From Cellulophaga sp. F20128 (GTDB lineage: Bacteria; Bacteroidota; Bacteroidia; Flavobacteriales; Flavobacteriaceae): a DNA stretch of 64,000 nt. This document shows positions 60,001-64,000 of the stretch, one piece after another. The stretch spans positions 124,001 to 188,000 of the forward strand of contig NZ_JALKBA010000007.1 in assembly GCF_023015805.1 (NCBI RefSeq), read 5' to 3'. The translations under genes and the position numbers were made by a program. The notes below the pieces were generated by a model, which searched no databases, had not been told where the DNA came from, and saw only the letters and a program-made list of their open reading frames with translations. The first letter of the stretch is position 1, and each line of letters opens with the position of its first letter.

Positions 60001-60254
60001 GAAATACGACTAATTCCTCAAATAAAGTTGCTTATAAACTTCGCCCAATAGATCTTGATGGAAAATTAGTTCAAGAATCTAATGTAACCAATATTCCATT
60101 AGATGTAGTAAATCAAAATATAAGGGACAATATGACCGCAATTGGTTCTGTTGGTTACCATTCAATAACTGGAGTGCCTGGATTAATTAATGGAGCAGGG
60201 GATTATGAAAGAATATTAATTAGCGAAACCGATGTATTAGTTAGGTACTTATAG
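54099..60254 (+). CDS. Giant multidomain protein with papain-like and DUF2272-like C-terminal domains
   Basis: This 2051-residue protein has no signal peptide, no membrane anchor at the start and no type IX sorting tail. Residues 1-390 match nothing I know. About 400-477 looks like a transthyretin/carboxypeptidase-regulatory-type beta domain (LRGKVLQNGN, MTDKSGNFSLDYPYGNYQV). A CDC pair at Cys510/Cys512 and GGACLNLSTPNRTLREYSY (Cys541) precede a large conserved-looking body: YSLPLAPGQKKQIVVFE near 650, and a Gly/Ser/Ala-rich stretch about 714-760. A Pro/Thr linker (about 1372-1395) and a Gln/Asn/Ala-rich region lead to a papain-like peptidase domain: Cys1581 in MGCWATVATMLMNW, His1681 in FSPHALLLFG, Asn1704 in FVNPQNG. 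Residues about 1775-2010 resemble DUF2272 (WSAAFISYLFMRA from Trp1825, QLGDLIVNGR, SHVDIIVEI, RLVGGNTTNS). An effector or toxin-like role is inference. Confidence 0.85.
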   Translation: MASVQFNFISEGDNNQLEFNNVLIEVTIPIFSYTSKRTEIFRYASSHISFMASQNINTNTYKVNLPLDELSGKTIEDIYGFYLYHFIDILKDDGININDYSFKFNITIKDDTNQIIATREFEGIYYLKSSYSSDFDRRFHQVEYEKYISIYGEANSKKKDALNTQGITNLSNQYNKRVFLINKEAYELFKYLFDSGYPDRDITDKFVLDFIQVLVDLNGDYPQLSSEEFTIGYTQLVDFFKKTEYTVNKEFFDYLKNNFNKLFDFPITIPKIETLEIGGELQIITEDELLKQDLDFYDLFMEYLQINGKSKTIKYNWTLAQDTIINNTINFKFSNEVPLISNNVSGPITIRVKGYDGAILWEKKYNKEDTTLQNLDLKIKKYPSGEIETDSNTGRPKSNKRLRGKVLQNGNKYTLNELTVVIQGKKGEDELFKIIGSAMTDKSGNFSLDYPYGNYQVAQAMVSLMPNSPVDLVINLENNNETISDDFIFLLLIDEEIVVTDKETNEHDDCDCNSKIRAKRLPDQEDLINSDEYTQDIGGACLNLSTPNRTLREYSYNAIVRVSDPEVANYVLQKVKLGRKVQYNLVGDKKIITRKEIDLNNPIRWEDAPDAKENLSLYQSVTVATGHILHYKSVFKADGYSLGDLVYSLPLAPGQKKQIVVFESSHSLTGAESQSISQGESLSAELVSDRFITDQLSGGLNEDVSGRSKAHTSGMSAGIGASASYGGIGASLGVAGGFSNSNSSASQNSSRSISQFFGEKLRQSLQQNAESYRQLNASVVTTVTEGQEYGVTAETIANHNHCHSLTMMYFEVLRHYAIYQELSHVEECVFVPLLMTNFSTENIHKWKDILATNLLPTPSNTYLKAFSYLRRQHPLLRAFDANERIKTDYTRVDFPDGTYADEVISELTGYLKINVHIPRPKTRFDRILSFPIIKTTITTDAGIDVPGTIRQNIKDTVIGAVAPCAAKGPSIKRNTTSTEVLTRGQIFDMFMTLDANYETVPPAQCIRVSFDGSNGINVFNNFVGIVFDGDETPTEMDFFAGMEKEKKLWEAYAKILDMDLEQLFSYFNGNVIADWDRIFNEHIAPQVVSNLIKDSFGSGGARISITPLGDIDLTEQQKYKGGNRILKYYIKDNGIPANKTRKSIEKIKIDFTSPLTGEHHDLFFNYITFNLHSIQINYRSDYHSSTLVNRSLKNDLHDDIENILTPLNSLEKKNPRKEDEYIVNELIEHLNSSLEHYNKVLWRNLDADRRYMLLDGFNIQTYTSTGHKSVMRSLASVVKNELVTITGNSMVFPVASGYRVGRNNMIEEIGDNLFVEKSLFDYYKPITPMPPYRLSVPTRGVFMEAIQGSCDACEMVKENSSQDWDKFRTEDPTSIAPVVTPTPTITEYKPEYKNFATPMVNIQNAPDAPAPAAGLSQLSEILGNPGAFNDITGLAKNQDNAIKTYLSNQENAKAFAEMSKSLATQQHNTQNSQGIADGITQARQAGNITDEDAQNLTRQHLQQQIDGGESVRETAQFDREQNRPSLAQTASEAVSRGQTVQAQRTDADGTHESINVRPSEGAQPINISYQIDRMTQPTMGCWATVATMLMNWKMRRNNTIEEVLTTTGNNLSPAIENYYLDMFINQTGLAASEKNQFIEALGMEAMPSASYTLHQYYNWLSTYGPLWVTIDANSSSGFSPHALLLFGMEGDLNIPNDVTFKFVNPQNGQEQFEFFDDFIEMFEQMVTDNTGSLFLQVVRFRDHLIQQSEGQSISNNTHWNIPSSTVIDYAIQVAHDEFNTWWTGGLLDNNTNGIAKVTEYWLPLKGSVSEAEETAEQTAPTQVAWSAAFISYLFMRAYLHAVVSHFPNSATFNGYSLADYDTFTNITKRVLLRHASSCLDNLGIFKASGNHISYISRSMQLSGNTIALYNPIDEPVQLGDLIVNGRSGASYDIDDTGRITPSSGQSHVDIIVEIVEIDGDKFARLVGGNTTNSSNKVAYKLRPIDLDGKLVQESNVTNIPLDVVNQNIRDNMTAIGSVGYHSITGVPGLINGAGDYERILISETDVLVRYL

Positions 60255-60630
60255 CTACAGTTAAATTATATATAGATAGAATTTTAATATCCAAACCTAA
60301 AATGGTGGTTGCTATCGACCACCATTTTCCACTAATATACGACTACAAATTTGCTCCTTTTTAGGTAACCTTATATTTCAATAATTAATTATTATTTGTT
60401 TCAGATTTGGTGAAGCAATAAATTCCTTCATCCGTAATATACTAAACAATAACCCAATTTTTTATTTTGGAGACACGAATACTCTACAAAACAGACTGAA
60501 ACATCATCAAATTCACTATTTTAAATCAAATTTCACCAAAGCAGAAAACTACTGTGTTTCCATTCATACTGTACCTCTCACTGCTAAATTAATTTAACAA
60601 AATTGTATCTTTACAAAAACTCGAGCCCCA
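60255..60630. other. 376-bp intergenic region between the giant gene and the arsenosugar cluster
   Basis: It holds a terminator at 60299-60328 and, near its end, TATCTTTA at 60606-60613, one base from the -7 consensus, which probably serves the rhodanese gene. I find no coding frame, no copy of the tRNA-Phe 3' end and no other repeat in the rest. Confidence 0.6.
60299..60328 (+). terminator. hairpin terminator after the giant gene
   Basis: An 11-bp perfect stem (60299-60309 with 60318-60328) and eight-base loop, ending TTTT. It lies 45 bp after the stop of the 2051-codon gene, which marks it as a single-gene unit. Confidence 0.8.
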
Positions 60631-61122
60631 ATGAAACAGTATTATTGTTTGTTTTTTGTTCTATTTTTAACCGTAAACAACTACGGACAATCGTCGATTA
60701 AAAAATTATTAAAAAAGCACAATACAGAAAGCATTCCGTATTTATCCATAGATTCCTTACTACAAAAAAGTGATGTTATTTTATTAGACACAAGGGAAGA
60801 AATAGAGTACAACACAAGCCACCTTAAAGGCGCTATCTGCGTTGGCTATGACTTGTTTAACATTGAATCTATCACTTCCAAAATTGAAAATAAAAATGCA
60901 GAAATTATTGTATATTGTTCTATTGGTATTCGCTCTGAGGATATAGGTGAAAAACTAAAAGCTGCGGGCTATACCAATGTAAAAAATTTATATGGCGGTA
61001 TTTTTGAATGGAAAAATAAAAATAATCCCATTTATGATGCTAATGACAATGAAACCAACAAAGTGCATACCCATAGTAAGTATTGGAGTAGATTGTTGAC
61101 CAATGCAGAGAAAATAAATTAA
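60631..61122 (+). CDS. Rhodanese-domain protein, exported
   Basis: The 163-residue protein has a signal peptide (MKQYYCLFFVLFLTVNNYG) and one rhodanese domain: VILLDTREEIEYNTSHLKGAI near 50-70 and the active loop CSIGIRS at IIVYCSIGIRSEDIG near 95. Six-residue loops of the CxxxxR type handle sulfur or arsenic oxyanions. It lies 6 bp before the TIGR04282 gene; rhodaneses are known members of arsenosugar clusters. Confidence 0.9.
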   Translation: MKQYYCLFFVLFLTVNNYGQSSIKKLLKKHNTESIPYLSIDSLLQKSDVILLDTREEIEYNTSHLKGAICVGYDLFNIESITSKIENKNAEIIVYCSIGIRSEDIGEKLKAAGYTNVKNLYGGIFEWKNKNNPIYDANDNETNKVHTHSKYWSRLLTNAEKIN

Positions 61123-61128
61123 CTATCC

Positions 61129-61752
61129 TTGAAAAAATCGAACCACAACCTCCTACTTATTTTTACGCGCAACCCTGAACTTGGAAAGTGTAAAACGCGC
61201 CTAGCCACAAAAGTTGGCGATGAAATTGCATTGGATATTTACAAATTTTTATTAGCCCACACCGTTGCGATAACAAAAAATGTGGATGCCACAAAACAAG
61301 TGCATTACTCAACTTCCATTTGGGAGAATGATATTTGGGAGAATGATATTTTTGACAAAAAACTCCAATCGGGCGAAGATTTAGGCATACGGATGCAAAA
61401 TGCCTTTAAACAAGGTTTTGAAGAGGGCTATCAAAATATTATTGTTGTTGGTAGCGATATGTATGATATAGAAACTAATGATATAGAAAATGCATTTGAA
61501 CAACTATCTAAACACGATTTTGTGATTGGTCCTGCAGAAGATGGTGGTTATTATTTATTGGGAATGCGTATTTTTAACACAGCAGTTTTTAAAAATAAAA
61601 AATGGGGAACAGAAACTGTACTCAATGACACTTTAAATGATTTAAACAACAACACTTTAAAACTGCTGACACCTAAAAACGATGTTGATTATTATGAGGA
61701 CATTAAAGATATAGAAGTGTTTCAGCCCTTTTTAAAAAATAGAATAGAATGA
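61129..61752 (+). CDS. TIGR04282 arsenosugar-cluster glycosyltransferase-like protein
   Basis: The 207-residue protein fits TIGR04282 (DUF2064): LLLIFTRNPELGKCKTRLA at the start, NIIVVGSDMYDIETNDIENAF and FVIGPAEDGGYYLLGMR. The GDMY/SDMYD acidic motif is the nucleotide-sugar site of GT-A folds. The start is TTG at 61129. A 15-bp perfect tandem duplication (61321-61350) gives two WENDI units; the length is otherwise normal. It overlaps the next gene by 4 bp. Confidence 0.93.
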   Translation: MKKSNHNLLLIFTRNPELGKCKTRLATKVGDEIALDIYKFLLAHTVAITKNVDATKQVHYSTSIWENDIWENDIFDKKLQSGEDLGIRMQNAFKQGFEEGYQNIIVVGSDMYDIETNDIENAFEQLSKHDFVIGPAEDGGYYLLGMRIFNTAVFKNKKWGTETVLNDTLNDLNNNTLKLLTPKNDVDYYEDIKDIEVFQPFLKNRIE

Positions 61753-62570
61753 TTAAAAAACAATTAGATGAATCTGTTGCCTATCTAAAAAATAAAGGAT
61801 TCAATGCTCCCGTATTAGGTATTGTATTAGGAACAGGATTGGGTAAACTAGCAGACGAAATAGAAAACCCAATAGAAGCACATTACAACCACATTCCCTT
61901 TTTCCCTTTGGCCACAGTTGAGTTTCATTCCGGAAAATTAATTTACGGCACCTTAGAAGGCAAAAAAGTAGTAGTTATGCAAGGTAGATTTCATATTTAT
62001 GAAGGCTATGACTTACTAGATGTTACCTACCCCATTCGTGTAATGCATCAGTTGGGTATAAAACATCTGTTTATTTCAAATGCTGCCGGCGCCATTAATT
62101 TAAACTATAAAAAAGGGGACATTATGCTCATTGAAGATCACATTAATCTTCAAGGAGGCTCACCGCTAGCCTTTAAAAATGTTTCGCTCTTTGGCGATCG
62201 CTTTGTAAATATGAACGAACCTTATGATCTTATCATGCGCAATAAAATAAAAGCAATTGCAAAGAAAGAAGGTATTTCACTACAAACTGGAGTTTATGCT
62301 TCTGTTGTTGGTCCACAATTAGAAACCAAGGCCGAATACCGAATGCTTAAAATAATTGGGGCAGATGCAGTAGGTATGAGTACTGTACCAGAGGTCATTG
62401 TTGCTAATCATCTAAAATTACCCATCCTGGCTGTATCAGTCTTAACCGATGAATGTGACCCAGACAACCTACAGGCTGTAGATATAACTGAGATTCTAGA
62501 AATAGCAGGAAAAACGGAACCAAAAATGATCCGTTTGTTTCGAGAACTACTGAAAAGTATTGAAGCCTAA
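61749..62570 (+). CDS. punA: Purine-nucleoside phosphorylase
   Basis: The 273-residue enzyme is a trimeric-type PNP: GIVLGTGLGKLADEIENP near 23-40, MQGRFHIYEGYDL, FISNAAGAINLNY and GADAVGMSTVPEVIVANHL with the base-binding residues. It splits purine nucleosides with phosphate. In arsenosugar clusters a PNP is proposed to remove adenine from the arsenic-bearing nucleoside made by the radical-SAM enzyme. Its start overlaps the TIGR04282 gene by 4 bp (ATGA type). Confidence 0.95.
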   Translation: MIKKQLDESVAYLKNKGFNAPVLGIVLGTGLGKLADEIENPIEAHYNHIPFFPLATVEFHSGKLIYGTLEGKKVVVMQGRFHIYEGYDLLDVTYPIRVMHQLGIKHLFISNAAGAINLNYKKGDIMLIEDHINLQGGSPLAFKNVSLFGDRFVNMNEPYDLIMRNKIKAIAKKEGISLQTGVYASVVGPQLETKAEYRMLKIIGADAVGMSTVPEVIVANHLKLPILAVSVLTDECDPDNLQAVDITEILEIAGKTEPKMIRLFRELLKSIEA

Positions 62571-62669
62571 AAAATACTACAAATTCCTTTTTTTGTATTG
62601 CTCCTTAAAAAAAACAAAGCTGTGTTTGTTAGTTTTATAGAAATTGACAGACTTATAAGGTAAAAAATA

Positions 62670-63422
62670 ATGAAAATGAGTTTTAAAATAGGAATTACAC
62701 TAATCTTGATAACGATCGTAGGTTTCTTTTACACAACCACCACTAATAAAGTAACCGAAATACCTTTTGGTCCCGCACCAAGTCACCAGACATGGAATGT
62801 ATTATTGCAAAAAAATGTAGCTGAAAATGGAGATGTTAATTACAAAGGGTTTTTAAAAGATATCGATCAGCTCGAAGGATATCTTAGCTTATTACAACAA
62901 AATGCCCCAGCAAAAAATTGGTCTAAAAATGAAAAGTTAGCCTATTATATAAATCTATACAATGCAGGGACAGTTAAGCTAATTTTAGACAATTACCCTA
63001 CCCAAAGTATTAAAGACATAAACGCACCATGGGATAAAAAAATAGTTGCCATTGGTGATGTTAAATTTTCCTTAGGAGCAATTGAGCACAAAATTTTAAG
63101 GAAGATGAACGAACCCCGCATTCATTTTGCTATCAATTGCGCCTCTTATTCTTGCCCTAAGCTTTTGAACAATGCATTTTTAGCAAACACAATGGAGGAG
63201 CAACTGCAGACTGCAACAAAAGAATTTATAGGAGATGTAACACGAAACAAAATCACAACAGATAATGTACAGTTGTCTGAAATTTTCAAATGGTTTAAGT
63301 CAGATTTTACAGAAGATGGAACTTTAGTAGATTTCATCAACAAATACTCAAAAACGAAGATCGCATCAGACGCAAAAATTAAATATACAGATTATAATTG
63401 GAGCCTTAATGAAGCAAAGTAA
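62670..63422 (+). CDS. DUF547-domain protein, exported
   Basis: The 250-residue protein has an N-terminal hydrophobic segment (IGITLILITIVGFFYTT) and the DUF547 core: NEKLAYYINLYNAGTVKLIL near 90-110, LGAIEHKILRKM, and IHFAINCASYSCPKLLN near 150-166 with two Cys. Some DUF547 proteins occur with arsenosugar genes; the reaction is unknown. Its last 14 bp overlap the start of the next gene. Confidence 0.9.
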   Translation: MKMSFKIGITLILITIVGFFYTTTTNKVTEIPFGPAPSHQTWNVLLQKNVAENGDVNYKGFLKDIDQLEGYLSLLQQNAPAKNWSKNEKLAYYINLYNAGTVKLILDNYPTQSIKDINAPWDKKIVAIGDVKFSLGAIEHKILRKMNEPRIHFAINCASYSCPKLLNNAFLANTMEEQLQTATKEFIGDVTRNKITTDNVQLSEIFKWFKSDFTEDGTLVDFINKYSKTKIASDAKIKYTDYNWSLNEAK

Positions 63423-64000
63423 AAGCAACCCTACGCTCAGTATCATTATTCCTGTTTTAAATGAAGAAGCTGCAATAGAACCACTTATTGATGCTATTCG
63501 GCAACGGTGCACTGCAGGGAATATTAAAGAAATAATTGTGGTAGATGGCGGCAGTACAGACACTACCATTGCTATTGCCACCATGCTAAACACCACTATT
63601 TTACATTCTAAAAAGGGAAGGGCAAAACAAATGAATGTTGGTGCAAATTACGCTACAGGCGATATCCTCTATTTTTTACACGCAGATACAATACCTCCAC
63701 CTCATTTTGACACTTCAATTTTAAATGCCGTAAACAAAGAGCAGTATGCCGGCTCATTTAGATTGAAATTTGATAACAACAGTTTATTTTTAAAATTTTT
63801 CGCTTGGTTTACCCGTATAAATCATAAAATATGCAGGGGAGGCGACCAATCACTTTTTATAACGAAAAATTTATTCACAAAACTAAATGGTTATAATGAA
63901 GACTATATTATTTACGAAGACGGTGAATTTATAGCTAGATTATACAAAGAAAAAATATTTATCATTCTACCTGACAAAGTCATTACTTCGGCCCGGAAGT
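63409..64000 (+). CDS. TIGR04283 arsenosugar-cluster glycosyltransferase (cut by the window end)
   Basis: The 197 visible codons read MKQSKSNPTLSIIIPVLNEE, then IIVVDGGSTDTT, KGRAKQMNVGANYATGDILYFLHADTIPP, and GGDQSLFITKNLF, the TIGR04283 family 2 glycosyltransferase pattern with the DxD-like HADT. The ATG at 63409 overlaps the DUF547 stop by 14 bp, so translation is coupled. The C-terminus is beyond position 64000. Confidence 0.92.
   Translation, partial: MKQSKSNPTLSIIIPVLNEEAAIEPLIDAIRQRCTAGNIKEIIVVDGGSTDTTIAIATMLNTTILHSKKGRAKQMNVGANYATGDILYFLHADTIPPPHFDTSILNAVNKEQYAGSFRLKFDNNSLFLKFFAWFTRINHKICRGGDQSLFITKNLFTKLNGYNEDYIIYEDGEFIARLYKEKIFIILPDKVITSARK

Noticed and set aside
54099-60254. Type IX secretion cargo assignment for the giant protein
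   Set aside because: There is no signal peptide at the start and no C-terminal sorting domain; the end (SETDVLVRYL) does not fit.
53775-60630. tRNA-Phe attachment site (attL/attR) flanking the giant gene
   Set aside because: No repeat of the tRNA 3' end was found in 60255-60630 and no integrase gene is present.

Overview
The window looks like a chromosomal segment of a marine-type Flavobacteriaceae bacterium (Bacteroidota). The evidence is a complete gldK-gldL-gldM-gldN gliding/type IX secretion gene set, flavobacterial families (HYC_CC_PP, GYDIA-type GHMP kinase, DUF3179, TIGR04282/TIGR04283), AT-rich DNA, and promoters of the Bacteroidota type (-7 box TAnnTTTG) before several genes. No 16S rRNA or species-specific marker is present, so I do not name a genus.

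Layout. 1-11948 is mostly minus strand: topA, an arginase-fold protein that has lost half of its metal ligands, then gldK-L-M-N ending in a strong terminator; upstream lie an LVIVD-repeat lipoprotein and a membrane protein. 12094-18672 is the plus-strand run miaB, sigma-54 activator, lptE, TPR protein, secG, then groES-groEL. 18760-24205 is minus strand: a DUF3179 lipoprotein with a beta-barrel-like protein, and a probable metal-uptake set (HYC_CC_PP protein, TonB-dependent receptor, HMA protein). 24321-32107 is plus strand: GAF-domain protein, purH, and the rod-shape cluster mreB-mreC-mreD-mrdA-rodA, with a 23-bp perfect inverted repeat at the end of mreB. 32104-35159 holds a nuclease and a tail-specific protease. 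35379-41768 is plus strand: surE, a small membrane protein, lpxB, a C40 peptidase, comEC and glpD. After a peptide transporter come HMG-CoA reductase and a GHMP kinase (mevalonate pathway). 45947-53674 is a minus-strand operon from coaX through two envelope genes, lptC, a CorC-like protein and a PpiD-like chaperone. tRNA-Phe follows.

The most unusual item is a solitary 2051-codon gene at 54099-60254, between tRNA-Phe and the start of an arsenosugar cluster. Its product has no signal peptide and no T9SS sorting domain that I can see. It carries a long uncharacterised body with a Gly/Ser/Ala-rich stretch, a low-complexity linker, a papain-like cysteine peptidase domain with an apparently intact Cys-His-Asn set, and a C-terminal DUF2272-like domain. 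It looks like a self-contained effector or toxin-like protein of undescribed role; that role is inference.

The right edge (60631-64000) holds a rhodanese, a TIGR04282 protein, a purine-nucleoside phosphorylase, a DUF547 protein and a truncated TIGR04283 glycosyltransferase. This combination is known from bacterial arsenosugar biosynthesis clusters, which would continue beyond the window.
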